Source: DAIOGN01 sp036745245
Lineage (GTDB): Bacteria > Zixibacteria > MSB-5A5 > JAUVRN01
DNA length: 47,035 nucleotides
NCBI GenBank assembly: GCA_036745245.1
Contig: DAIOGN010000006.1
Span: 1 to 47,035 of the forward strand
Direction of reading: 5' to 3'
Part shown: piece after piece, positions 1 through 7,317 of the stretch
How the letters are laid out: every line of letters begins with the position of its first letter
Position numbering within the stretch: position 1 is the first letter of the stretch
The notes under the pieces: generated by a model
The model's input: only the letters and a program-made list of their open reading frames with translations
Databases searched by the model: none
What the model was told of the DNA's origin: nothing
Program-made: the position numbers and the translations under genes

Positions 1-350
1 TGAACGGTGGCCCCCAGGTAGTCGCCCTTGCGCTCGCGCTGGATCACGGCGTCGTACACCTGGCCCGTGGTGACGTTGTTGGCGCGCACGCACGATTCGT
101 CGAGAAACCGCTCGTAGTGCCCTAGATCCAGGTCCGTCTCGGCCCCGTCGTCCAGGACGTACACCTCGCCGTGCTGGAAGGGATTCATGGTGCCGGGATC
201 GACGTTGAGGTACGGGTCGAATTTCTGCAGGGCCACCTTGAACCCGCGCTTCTTGAGCAACAGGCCCAAGGACGACGCGGCGATTCCTTTGCCCAAAGAC
301 GACACCACGCCTCCGGTGACGAACACGTATTTCACCTTGGATTTCACCAC
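1..350 (-). CDS. pyrG: CTP synthase, N-terminal part (cut by window edge)
   Basis: CTP synthase makes CTP from UTP, ATP and glutamine in the cytoplasm. About 116 N-terminal residues are visible and lie in the synthetase (amidoligase) domain. They include the family signature GGVVSSLGKGIAASSLG, then KFDPYLNVDPGTMNP, then the HGEVYVLDDGAETDLDLGHY segment, all highly conserved in PyrG. The glutaminase half is outside the window. The only ATG near the start is out of frame. Two adjacent in-frame GTG codons (348-350 and 345-347) follow a GGAGGA Shine-Dalgarno, so the start is GTG. The second GTG overlaps the kdsB stop as GTGA, so translation is probably coupled. KdsB consumes CTP, which makes the pairing functionally sensible. 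Identity is certain; which GTG is used is not. Confidence 0.96.
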   Translation of the reverse strand, partial: MVKSKVKYVFVTGGVVSSLGKGIAASSLGLLLKKRGFKVALQKFDPYLNVDPGTMNPFQHGEVYVLDDGAETDLDLGHYERFLDESCVRANNVTTGQVYDAVIQRERKGDYLGATV

Positions 351-1081
351 GATCCATTCCTCCGAAATTGCGCGGCGGCCCTGCGCAGGTCGGCCGCGGT
401 GTCGACGCTCAAACTCTTGCGCGTCGTCGTGATCACCCGAATATCGACACCCCGCTCGAGAAACCGCAATTGTTCCAGCCGTTCACGACGTTCCAATGGA
501 CTGGGACCCCACGACACGAATTGTTTCAAAAGCTTCCGCGAATACGCGTACACCCCGATGTGTTCATAATAGACCGGCTTCGATTCCGTTGCAAATGGTA
601 CGGCGCTTCTCGAGAAGTACAGCGCCCGGTCATCTTCTGTCTTCACCACTTTTACCATGTGCGGAGTTTGTGGCAGTTTCTTTCCACTGTCGCGACGCGC
701 CAGGGTGAACACTGTGGCACCGTCGGATTGCGCCAGCTCCGAAGCCAGCTTGTCTACGTCCGTTGCACTGATGAAGGGCAGGTCACCCTGCACGTTGACC
801 GCCCCCCAGGCGCCAATCTGCTCGAGCGCTTCCATGACTCGATCGGTGCCGGAGGGACAGCGCTTGCTCGTCATCACGCATTCCGCCCCGAACGCCTTCG
901 CCGTGCGGGCGATTTCGGCGCTGTCTGTGGCGATGTAGAGCCCGTCGAGCCGGCGGCAGCGGCGCAGGCGTTGCCAGACGTGTTCAACGAGCGGCCGTCC
1001 CGCCAGGGGAAGCAACATCTTGCGCGCCAGCCTGGTGGATCCAAGGCGCGCCGGTATGACGGCCACGATGCGGCGGGGCAT
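344..1081 (-). CDS. kdsB: 3-deoxy-manno-octulosonate cytidylyltransferase (CMP-Kdo synthetase)
   Basis: KdsB activates Kdo with CTP to CMP-Kdo for lipid A-core assembly, a marker of an LPS-bearing outer membrane. The 245-residue protein starts MPRRIVAVIPARLGSTRLAR, the nucleotide-binding loop of the family. It continues with a VNVQGDLPF metal/substrate motif and YYEHIGVYAYSR, the KdsB version of the sugar-binding segment, and ends close to the usual family length of about 250. The frame is open for 73 codons upstream, but that part overlaps gatC and has no KdsB similarity, so the ATG at 1079-1081 was chosen. It lies 16 nt after the gatC stop and its own stop overlaps the pyrG start. The three genes look like one operon read leftward from the promoter at 1457-1485. 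Confidence 0.95.
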   Translation of the reverse strand: MPRRIVAVIPARLGSTRLARKMLLPLAGRPLVEHVWQRLRRCRRLDGLYIATDSAEIARTAKAFGAECVMTSKRCPSGTDRVMEALEQIGAWGAVNVQGDLPFISATDVDKLASELAQSDGATVFTLARRDSGKKLPQTPHMVKVVKTEDDRALYFSRSAVPFATESKPVYYEHIGVYAYSRKLLKQFVSWGPSPLERRERLEQLRFLERGVDIRVITTTRKSLSVDTAADLRRAAAQFRRNGSW

Positions 1082-1097
1082 GCTGCGCCTTCCCCGG

Positions 1098-1394
1098 TCA
1101 GCCGCCACCCGGAATGGCCGGAGGTACGCGGAAGTGTTCACCGTCGGTGTCGGGCGCGTTGGCCAGGGCTTGCTCACGCGTAAGGCCGGGGCGCACCACG
1201 TCCTCACGCAAAACCGTTTCTGTGCGGTCCGTCTCGGGCGGCGCGTCGGCCTCGCCGATGTCGGCCGTCTGAATCTGGGAGATATAGGTGAGGATGGCAT
1301 TGAGATCGCCCTGGAAGCGGTCGATCTCTTCGTCGGTAAGAGCGAGTGCGGCGAGCCTGGCGATACGCCTTACTTCGTCGCGGTCTACTGTCAA
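1098..1394 (-). CDS. gatC: Aspartyl/glutamyl-tRNA(Asn/Gln) amidotransferase subunit C
   Basis: GatC is the small stabilising subunit of GatCAB, which amidates misacylated Glu-tRNA(Gln) or Asp-tRNA(Asn). The 98-residue protein begins TVDRDEVRRIARLAALAL after the start and carries the LNAILTYISQIQ segment and the LREDVVRPG motif typical of GatC; the length matches the family (about 95-100). No ATG fits. The start is taken as TTG at 1392-1394, preceded by GAGGA with a 7-nt spacer. gatA and gatB are not in the window; in many genomes gatC sits directly before gatA, so the split is notable. The gene is first in the gatC-kdsB-pyrG operon. Confidence 0.9.
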   Translation of the reverse strand: MTVDRDEVRRIARLAALALTDEEIDRFQGDLNAILTYISQIQTADIGEADAPPETDRTETVLREDVVRPGLTREQALANAPDTDGEHFRVPPAIPGGG

Positions 1395-1415
1395 GATTCT
1401 GTCCTCATGTCGTGC

Positions 1416-1447
1416 CCAAAAACAGAAACGGGCGCCGTGCGGCGCCC
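1416..1447 (-). terminator. Hairpin plus U-rich run at the 5' end of the gatC transcript
   Basis: On the minus strand a perfect 7-bp stem (GGGCGCC / GGCGCCC, loop GCAC, 1430-1447) is followed by a T-rich stretch (1418-1429), which has the form of an intrinsic terminator. No leftward gene ends here. The hairpin starts about where transcription from the promoter at 1457-1485 should begin, so it may be a 5' mRNA-stabilising hairpin or an early attenuator rather than a normal terminator. The structure is visible; the role is inferred. Confidence 0.5.
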
Positions 1448-1456
1448 GCACATTCC

Positions 1457-1485
1457 ATTGTAACCACGAGTACTTGAACTGTCAA
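1457..1485 (-). promoter_or_regulatory. Near-consensus housekeeping promoter for gatC-kdsB-pyrG
   Basis: Minus strand: TTGACA at 1480-1485, a 17-nt spacer, and TACAAT at 1457-1462. This matches the sigma-70 consensus at 11 of 12 positions with ideal spacing. The expected transcription start is near 1450, about 55 nt upstream of the gatC TTG start. Confidence 0.8.
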
Positions 1486-1699
1486 CAAGGCTGGAGACGT
1501 TGACGCAGACTCCGGGAAGCAAAACAGGGGACCGCCCTGCTCGGCCGGCCGCAACTGGTTCTGGCATGCACAGCATAACCTCATAAACATCAATTGCTTA
1601 TGCCCCTGAGCGTGTCGGGAACAGATTCGCAGCACCACTCGGGTTTGACGGGATCCGGAGCCGAACTCAAATGTAGAGACAGGGAAGGACGGCAAACTG

Positions 1700-2696
1700 A
1701 TGATCCGCATTCTCATCGCCACGCTCACCGCGAGCCTCCTGATGTTCGCTTGCTCGTCGGAGGAGCCGGCCGGTCCGGGGACTCCCACGGGCGGCCAGGT
1801 GGTGTTGAACGACCCTCTCGCCGGTGTGCAGATCTTCCCGCCCGACAACTGGTGGAACCTCGACATATCAGCCGCGCCGCTCGACTCGATGTCGGATGAC
1901 ATCATTACCTGGATCGGTGCAGGCCAGCAACTTCATCCCGATTTCGCGCCTCCGCCCTACGGAATGCCATACATGTCGGTCCCGGGCACCCAGGCGCTCG
2001 AACGCGTGGCCTTCGTGCTCTATGGATCGCAGAGCGACTCCGGCGCCCCGGGTCGCCCGGCGGGGTATCCCATCCCCGCCGATGCACGCATCACGCCCAA
2101 CTATATTGAGGGCGGCGTGGCCGGTGGCGGCACGTCCGGCGACAGGCACCTGTTGATCATCGACCGCGACAACGGATTTTTGTTTGAACTCTTCGCCACG
2201 CGGTGGAACGCCAACCTCAATCGCTGGGAAGCCGGATCGGGCGCGGTGTTCGACCTGGGAAGCAACAGCCGCCGCACGGAAGGCTGGACCTCGGCCGACG
2301 CCGCGGGCCTGGCCATCTTCCCCGGCCTGGTTCGCTACGATGAGGCCAACGGATCCGCCGATATCGATCACGCGTTCCGCTTCACCACGCGTGCCACCGA
2401 CGGACACGTGTGGCCCGCCTCGCACACTGCCGGAAATACGGCGGGCGCGCCGCCTTTGGGGACACGCCTGCGGCTGAAAGCCTCCGTCGACCTCTCGAGT
2501 TATCCGGAGGCCGAAAAGNNNNNNNNNNATATTCGAAGCCATGAAGCGCCATGGCCTGATCCTCGCCGACAACGGCACCGACATGATGATCCAGGGCACC
2601 ATGGACGATCGCTGGGACAACGATGTGCTGAACCCGGCATTTCACAGCCTCACTGCGGGAGACTTTGAGGTGGTGCAGCTGGGCTACGAACCGTAG
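1700..2696 (+). CDS. Secreted lipoprotein of unknown function, interrupted by a sequence gap
   Basis: The N-terminus MIRILIATLTASLLMFACSS is a type II signal peptide with lipobox LMFAC, so the mature protein should be lipid-anchored at Cys18. The body has motifs I associate with a widespread but functionally unassigned secreted family: PPDNWWN, ITWIG, HPDF, YPIPADA, GDRHLLIIDRDN, GSGAVFDL, GWTSADAAGLAIFPGLVRYDE and, after the gap, LILADNGTDMMIQG and DDRWDND. Ten Ns at 2519-2528 lie between PEAEK and IFEAMKRHG. The two halves are in different frames only because the gap length is arbitrary; the downstream half stays open to the TAG at 2694-2696. The gene is therefore probably intact. No enzymatic role can be assigned. 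Confidence 0.82.
2519..2528. other. Assembly gap (10 Ns) inside the lipoprotein gene
   Basis: Ten Ns are placed as a nominal spacer. Coding on the left (…EAEK) and right (IFEAMKRHG…) fits one protein if the missing sequence is a multiple of three rather than ten. No flanking repeat is visible here, unlike the gap at 18.5 kb. Confidence 0.95.
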
Positions 2697-2780
2697 TCCG
2701 CGATCGAAAGCCCCATTCGGGCGGCGCCGGAGCCGGTGAGTCGGGACCCGGAAGGCGTCTGCAGGATCGGGCGGTTTGCC

Positions 2781-2809
2781 TTGGGTTCCGACCGGCGGGT
2801 CGCTATAAT
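2781..2809 (+). promoter_or_regulatory. Promoter of lepA
   Basis: A perfect TATAAT lies at 2804-2809 with TTGGGT at 2781-2786, a 17-nt spacer. The GTG start of lepA begins at 2821, only 11 nt after the -10 box, so the transcript should have a leader of about 0-5 nt. The -35 match is weak (TTG only); the -10 and the spacing are good. Confidence 0.6.
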
Positions 2810-2820
2810 TGCGGGCCGAC

Positions 2821-4614
2821 GTGGACAACATTCGCAATTTTTCGATCATAGCGCACATCGATCACGGCAAGTCGACTCTGGCCGACCGCCTGCTCGAAGA
2901 GACAGCCATGCTCACCGGGCGTGAGAAGCACGCCCAGGTGCTCGACTCCATGGACCTGGAGCAGGAGCGCGGTATCACCATCAAGTCGCATGCGGTGCGC
3001 ATGCCCTACACGGCGCAGGACGGCACCGAGTACATCCTCAACCTCATCGACACACCCGGCCACGTGGACTTCACCTATGAGGTATCGCGGTCGCTTGCGG
3101 CCTGCGAGGGAGCCATCCTGGTGGTGGACGCCACACAGGGGGTGGAAGCGCAGACCCTCTCCAATCTGTTCCTCGCGCTCGACAACGACCTGGAGATCAT
3201 TCCGGTCATCAACAAGATCGACCTCCAGTCGGCCCATCCCGACGAAGTGGCCCGGCAGATCGTGGACTTGATCGGCTGCAAGCCGGAAGAGGTGCTGCGC
3301 GTGTCGGCCAAGGAGGGAGTGGGGATCGTTGAGGTGCTCGAGGCCATCGTGAGCAAGGTGCCGGCGCCGGGCGGAAAGCCAGACGCGCCTCTGCGCGCCA
3401 TGATCTTCGATTCGCTGTTCGACTCGTACCGCGGAGCCATCCCTTACGTTCGCGTGGTGGACGGCCAGGTGAAGAAGGGGGATTGGATTCGCTTCTTCGC
3501 CCACTCCACCGAATACGAAGTGGACGAGGTGGGCCACCTCCAGCTCAAGCGCGTACCCACCGATGAGCTGGCGGCCGGCGACGTGGGTTACATCATCGCC
3601 AACATACGACAGGTGCAAGACACGCGCGTGGGCGACACCATCACACAGCGCGACCATCCGGCCACCGAGCGGCTCGCGGGATTTCGCGACGTGAAGCCCA
3701 TGGTGTATTCAGGCCTGTACCCCACCGACTCCGACAGCTACGCCGAACTGCGTGAGGCCCTGGGGAAACTCCAGCTTAACGATGCCGCGCTGGTCTTCGA
3801 GCCCGAATCCTCCGCGGCCCTGGGCTTCGGGTTCCGCTGCGGCTTCCTGGGCTTGTTGCACATGGAGATCGTGCAGGAGCGCCTGTCACGCGAGTTCGAA
3901 CTCGAGATCATCACCACCGTGCCCAACGTGGAATACTGGGTGTACAAAAACGACGGCACGCGCGTGGAGGTGGACAGCCCCGCGCAACTCCCCAAACCTA
4001 CGGAGATCGACCACATCCAGGAACCGTACGTGAAGGTTCAGATCATCCTGCCATCCGAGTACATCGGCAACATCATGAAGCTGTGCCTCGATCGCCGCGG
4101 GATTTACAGAACCACGGAGTACGCCGACACCAAACGTGCCATCCTGCACTACGACATGCCGCTGGCCGAGATCATCTTCGACTTTTACGACAAGCTCAAG
4201 TCCCTGTCGCGCGGCTACGCCAGCCTCGACTACGAATTCACCGACTACCGCGAAGGGAAGCTGGTGAAGCTCGACATCCTGATCAATGGCGACCCGGTGG
4301 ATGCCCTGTCGGCCCTGGTACACTCCGAGCACGCCTTCACCTGGGGGCAGAAGATCACGGCCAAGCTGAAGGAACTGATTCCGAGGCAGATGTTCGAAGT
4401 GATTATTCAGGCCGCCATCGGCAGCCGCGTGGTGGCGCGCTCCACGGTGAAAGCGATCCGCAAGAATGTGACGGCGAAATGCTACGGGGGCGACATTTCG
4501 CGCAAACGCAAGCTTCTCGAGAAGCAGAAGGAAGGCAAGAAACGCATGAAGCAGGTGGGCTCAGTGGAGATCCCTCAGGAGGCCTTCCTGGCGGTGCTGA
4601 AGGTGGAGCGCTAG
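2821..4614 (+). CDS. lepA: Elongation factor 4 (ribosomal back-translocase-type GTPase)
   Basis: LepA/EF4 is a ribosome-associated translational GTPase. All family parts are present in 597 residues, close to the usual 599: P-loop AHIDHGKST near the N-terminus, the switch I region with QERGITIK, G3 DTPGHVDF, G4 NKID, G5 SAKEG, then beta-barrel and EF-G-like domains, and the LepA-specific C-terminal domain ending KRKLLEKQKEGKKRMKQVGS and IPQEAFLAVL. The frame also allows a TTG start at 2809, but the family begins at DNIRNFSIIAHIDHG, so the GTG at 2821 is chosen. No Shine-Dalgarno precedes it; the -10 box sits where a ribosome binding site would be. In many bacteria lepA is followed by lepB (signal peptidase); here it is followed by a convergent gene. 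Confidence 0.97.
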   Translation: MDNIRNFSIIAHIDHGKSTLADRLLEETAMLTGREKHAQVLDSMDLEQERGITIKSHAVRMPYTAQDGTEYILNLIDTPGHVDFTYEVSRSLAACEGAILVVDATQGVEAQTLSNLFLALDNDLEIIPVINKIDLQSAHPDEVARQIVDLIGCKPEEVLRVSAKEGVGIVEVLEAIVSKVPAPGGKPDAPLRAMIFDSLFDSYRGAIPYVRVVDGQVKKGDWIRFFAHSTEYEVDEVGHLQLKRVPTDELAAGDVGYIIANIRQVQDTRVGDTITQRDHPATERLAGFRDVKPMVYSGLYPTDSDSYAELREALGKLQLNDAALVFEPESSAALGFGFRCGFLGLLHMEIVQERLSREFELEIITTVPNVEYWVYKNDGTRVEVDSPAQLPKPTEIDHIQEPYVKVQIILPSEYIGNIMKLCLDRRGIYRTTEYADTKRAILHYDMPLAEIIFDFYDKLKSLSRGYASLDYEFTDYREGKLVKLDILINGDPVDALSALVHSEHAFTWGQKITAKLKELIPRQMFEVIIQAAIGSRVVARSTVKAIRKNVTAKCYGGDISRKRKLLEKQKEGKKRMKQVGSVEIPQEAFLAVLKVER

Positions 4615-4618
4615 CAAC

Positions 4619-4650
4619 AAAAAAGGATCGCCCGTCGAGCTCGGCGATCC
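4619..4650 (-). terminator. Intrinsic terminator between lepA and the acidic-protein gene
   Basis: Perfect 8-bp stem GGATCGCC (4625-4632) / GGCGATCC (4643-4650) with a 10-nt loop. On the minus strand it is followed by six Ts (complement of 4619-4624), a classic terminator for the leftward acidic-protein gene. On the plus strand the stem follows the lepA stop closely but lacks a T-run, so it could only weakly end lepA. Confidence 0.8.
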
Positions 4651-4678
4651 CTGAAGGCTTAATGCGGGCGACTAAGAC

Positions 4679-5065
4679 CTAGTACTCTTCCTCTTCGTTG
4701 TAGTTCTCGTCGTAGTCCTCTTCTTCTTCCTCGTCCTCGTCGTCCTCATCATCGTCGTCGTCATCTTCCCAGTCGTCGTCGTCCTCTTCCTCGTCTGAGG
4801 TGGCCCCTGGCTTGAGAACAACGGGATCGTCCGCCGCATCGACGTCGTCGGGATCTACGTCTTTCTCATCCTCATCCTCGTCCTCGTCGTCCTCGTCGTC
4901 ATCATCCTCCTCGTCATCGTCGTCGTCGTCGTCGTCATCATCGTCGTCTTCATCGTCCGAGTCTTCGCTGTCCTCATCTTCGTCGTCGTCGTCGTCGACT
5001 TCGTCTTCATTTTCATCGTCTTCAACTTCGTCTTCGTCGTCATCACGGCGGCGTTTCGAGAGCAT
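4679..5065 (-). CDS. Extremely Asp/Glu-rich small protein
   Basis: The 128-residue protein starts MLSKRRRDDDEDE. After the basic KRRR near the N-terminus it is almost only Asp and Glu: 94 of 128 residues (73%) are acidic, with a run of twelve Asp. One short non-acidic break (PVVLKPGATS) sits around residues 80-90, and the end is Tyr/Asn/Glu-rich. No fold can be inferred; it should be disordered and strongly negative. The ATG at 5065 is preferred over an upstream start at 5098 because AAGGGG precedes it. The intrinsic terminator directly after the stop supports a real gene. Acidic tails occur in the RNA polymerase delta subunit and some nucleic-acid mimics, but no such domain is present here. 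Function unknown. Confidence 0.65.
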   Translation of the reverse strand: MLSKRRRDDDEDEVEDDENEDEVDDDDDEDEDSEDSDDEDDDDDDDDDDDDEEDDDDEDDEDEDEDEKDVDPDDVDAADDPVVLKPGATSDEEEDDDDWEDDDDDDEDDEDEEEEEDYDENYNEEEEY

Positions 5066-5268
5066 GGATACGGATCCCCTTGTTGGTTCGGCGCCCACAT
5101 GTGGCCCGGGTTCACGCCCGGGACCAGTACGCGCGCGAATTAGTGTCGGAGGGCAGAGAGCGTCAACATGAAACTGGCCGGGGCGACGCGGGCTTGTACT
5201 CTGGGCTGGATTTGCTATCCTATTGTGCTACAACGTGATACTATGCAGGTCCCCGGGGCTGCGGCAAC

Positions 5269-6237
5269 TCAAACCCAGCGCCTGAGTTTAAACACGCCGT
5301 AAATGACCGCGCCCAGAGCCGCCATTCCGCCCAGCGCGATCCAGAAACCCACAGGATGGCTGGCAAACGGGATTACGGCGAAGTTCATCCCGAACACACT
5401 GGCCACAAGCGACAGGGGCAGAATAATCGAGCCCATGATGGTGAGCACCTTGATGATCTCATTGGCGCGCTGCGACATCTGGGTCATGTGGGCATCGAGC
5501 ACGCTGGCGGACAAATCGCGCATCGATTCCAGCTGATCGTGGAGGCGAATGAGGTGGTCGTGGATGTCCCGAAAGTAGATGTGTGTGGCATCGCGCACGC
5601 CCGCCAGAGACCGGAAGGAGAGTGCGTTCACGATGTCCCGCTGCGGGCTCACGAATCGTCTGAATGCCAGAAGATGTTTCTTCAGCTTGAAGATCCGGTC
5701 GAACGTGGCCGGATCGGGGTGATCCGTGAGACTGTCTTCGATCGCATCGAGGCGAGCCTCGAGCCGCTCCGCCAGGGGAAAGTAAAAATCCACGGTGCGA
5801 TCGAGCACGGCGTGCAGCAGCATGTCCGCGCCGGGGGCGAACACATCCGGGCTCCGGGCACATCGGTCCTTCACCTCTTCGATGGCGCGAAGTGCCTTGT
5901 CGTGCACCGTCACCAGAAGTCCAGGGGCCAGAAGAATGTCGAGTTCGGTGGTTTCGAGCGAGTCGGCATCCGCCGCAAGCTCAAGACCCTGAAAGACGAT
6001 GAGCAGGTGTCCCGGATACTCCTCCAGTTTAGGCCGTTGCTCGTTGGACCTGCAGTCATCCACGGCCAGCGGGTGAAACGGATACAGCGCGAGAATCTGC
6101 CGCCACTCGGCATCGCTGCCGTCGGTCAGATCGATCCAGGTCACCGAGCCGTCCTTACAGAGCCGGGCCCTGGCATCCTCGGCCGAGTCCACGTCGAAGA
6201 GCCGGCCATCGGGACCGAGTTGGAGCAGGTCGATCAT
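5269..6237 (-). CDS. CorA-family divalent metal ion transporter
   Basis: CorA proteins form pentameric Mg2+ (or Co2+, Zn2+) channels in the inner membrane. The 322-residue protein has a large soluble N-terminal domain (about 1-255) with HPLAVDD and long helices (FDRIFKLKKHLLAFRR, a PQRDIVNAL segment), then two C-terminal membrane helices (about 258-282 and 293-315). The family signature GMN (VFGMNF) lies at the end of the first helix. The periplasmic loop after GMN is short and lacks the MPEL motif of classical CorA, reading IPFASHPVGF instead. It ends FKLRRWV, a positive cytoplasmic tail. Ion selectivity cannot be read. It is followed upstream on the same strand by the VanZ-like and protease genes, with 57- and 60-nt gaps. 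Confidence 0.92.
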   Translation of the reverse strand: MIDLLQLGPDGRLFDVDSAEDARARLCKDGSVTWIDLTDGSDAEWRQILALYPFHPLAVDDCRSNEQRPKLEEYPGHLLIVFQGLELAADADSLETTELDILLAPGLLVTVHDKALRAIEEVKDRCARSPDVFAPGADMLLHAVLDRTVDFYFPLAERLEARLDAIEDSLTDHPDPATFDRIFKLKKHLLAFRRFVSPQRDIVNALSFRSLAGVRDATHIYFRDIHDHLIRLHDQLESMRDLSASVLDAHMTQMSQRANEIIKVLTIMGSIILPLSLVASVFGMNFAVIPFASHPVGFWIALGGMAALGAVIYGVFKLRRWV

Positions 6238-6294
6238 CGGGCCGTCACGACTTCGAGCGGAGCCACCCGCCCGAGACCACTGCGATGAGGTGAT

Positions 6295-7257
6295 TCATTT
6301 GAGATACAGTCGCTCAAGCAGCACGCTTCTGCCCTTCGCCGAGGAATCGCTGAAGATTCTAACGCCTTCCATGTGTTCCACATCCATGGTGCGGCTTCGA
6401 GGGCCCACAATTACATGCCCCAGGGACACGGCCAGCCGTTGCCGGCCCGGATCGAGGGTGAACCCCCGGGTGAAGCGGTCTTCCATCGTCTGGTTGTGGT
6501 CGCGATCGAAGGCCGACAGCGCGACTACGAGCGGCTGATCGCTCTCCACCGTGAGGTCCAGTACCAGCGAATCATGCTCGGTCCAGTCGGGGTACACGTC
6601 GATGATTTCCACGCCCGGCCATTCGGACGCCTCGAAGACCATGCGTGTTCCGCGCGCCTCAACGCCTGTGATGTCGCTCGTCGCGCCGAATTCCAGCTGC
6701 GTCCCGTTGGCTTCCAGAAAGCGTGTGGACAGGCGCGAGTCGAAGTCGCACAACACGGGGAGTTGCAGCTGTCGCTGAACATACGCGGCAGTCCAGACCA
6801 ACAGCGGCCAGCCGCCCGCAAGCCACAACAGACCTGTGACCGCCAAAAGCGCGGGTTTCAGGCGCGGCCGCTGCGCGCGGGCCTCCCGCAGGTCGCGATC
6901 GCGAATGGCCGCGTACAGTGCCAGGAAACTCGCCGCACCCACCACGTCGCGCAGTAAGTCTGTGATGTCGGCGTCGCGCGGGGTGAAGTGTTGCACTCCT
7001 TCAGAAAGCGCTCCGAGCGCTGCCGAGAGCGCCAGGGCGATCCCATAGGCCAGGGCGGGCCGGGCGCGCAGCGACGGGCGTGCCAGTTTCACCAGGTGAA
7101 GGATGGCGATGGCCAGCAGCCCGAACACCGGCAGATGCCCGGCGTTGTTCAGGGCCTCGAGCCACGGATTGTGGCCCGGAATGTAGAACAACTCGATGAG
7201 CGCCAGAACGGCGAGCACCGACAGGGCCGCTACCCAGCCCTTTTCGCGTGAAGTCAT
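6295..7257 (-). CDS. VanZ-like membrane protein with a C-terminal soluble domain
   Basis: 320 residues. The N-terminal half (about 1-150) has four to five hydrophobic helices with the VanZ-type arrangement: GHNPWLEALNNAGHLPVFG, and EGVQHFTPRDADITDLLRD, the acidic motif of VanZ-like proteins. VanZ itself gives low-level teicoplanin resistance by an unclear mechanism; most homologues are uncharacterised. After another helix (about 140-160) comes a roughly 150-residue soluble part with beta-sandwich character (TRMVFEASEWPGVEIIDV, then LVLDLTVESDQPLVVALSAF, then DRDHNQTMEDRF), resembling carbohydrate-binding or galactose-binding-like modules. Topology would place it in the periplasm. The VanZ assignment is solid; the sugar-binding idea is inference from pattern. 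Confidence 0.8.
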   Translation of the reverse strand: MTSREKGWVAALSVLAVLALIELFYIPGHNPWLEALNNAGHLPVFGLLAIAILHLVKLARPSLRARPALAYGIALALSAALGALSEGVQHFTPRDADITDLLRDVVGAASFLALYAAIRDRDLREARAQRPRLKPALLAVTGLLWLAGGWPLLVWTAAYVQRQLQLPVLCDFDSRLSTRFLEANGTQLEFGATSDITGVEARGTRMVFEASEWPGVEIIDVYPDWTEHDSLVLDLTVESDQPLVVALSAFDRDHNQTMEDRFTRGFTLDPGRQRLAVSLGHVIVGPRSRTMDVEHMEGVRIFSDSSAKGRSVLLERLYLK

Positions 7258-7317
7258 GGAGCCGTGCTCTTCACGATATCAACTCCCCCGGATCCGCCCA
7301 CGGGTGCGCCGAGTGCG

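Larger units (their letters stand above)
1395..1699. other. Intergenic region between gatC and the lipoprotein gene
   Basis: This divergent 305-nt spacer holds the gatC promoter and its leader hairpin on the left. The right part (about 1500-1699) has no convincing promoter. Only a purine-rich GGAAGGA near 1684, about 10 nt before the lipoprotein ATG, looks like a ribosome binding site. Open frames crossing the region show no protein-like composition. Confidence 0.6.

Noticed and set aside
1082..1300. 73-codon N-terminal extension of kdsB
   Set aside because: It overlaps gatC on the same strand, is rich in Arg/Pro as out-of-frame translation usually is, and lies outside the family alignment.
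4800..5171. Serine-rich rightward open frame
   Set aside because: It is the antisense of the GAT/GAG-rich acidic gene and consists almost only of Ser; it has no start signals.
5208..5220. TTTGCTATCCT shared with 32369-32379 as a possible recurrent promoter element
   Set aside because: Only two copies, no well-spaced -35 at the second copy, and the first does not face a gene on that strand.
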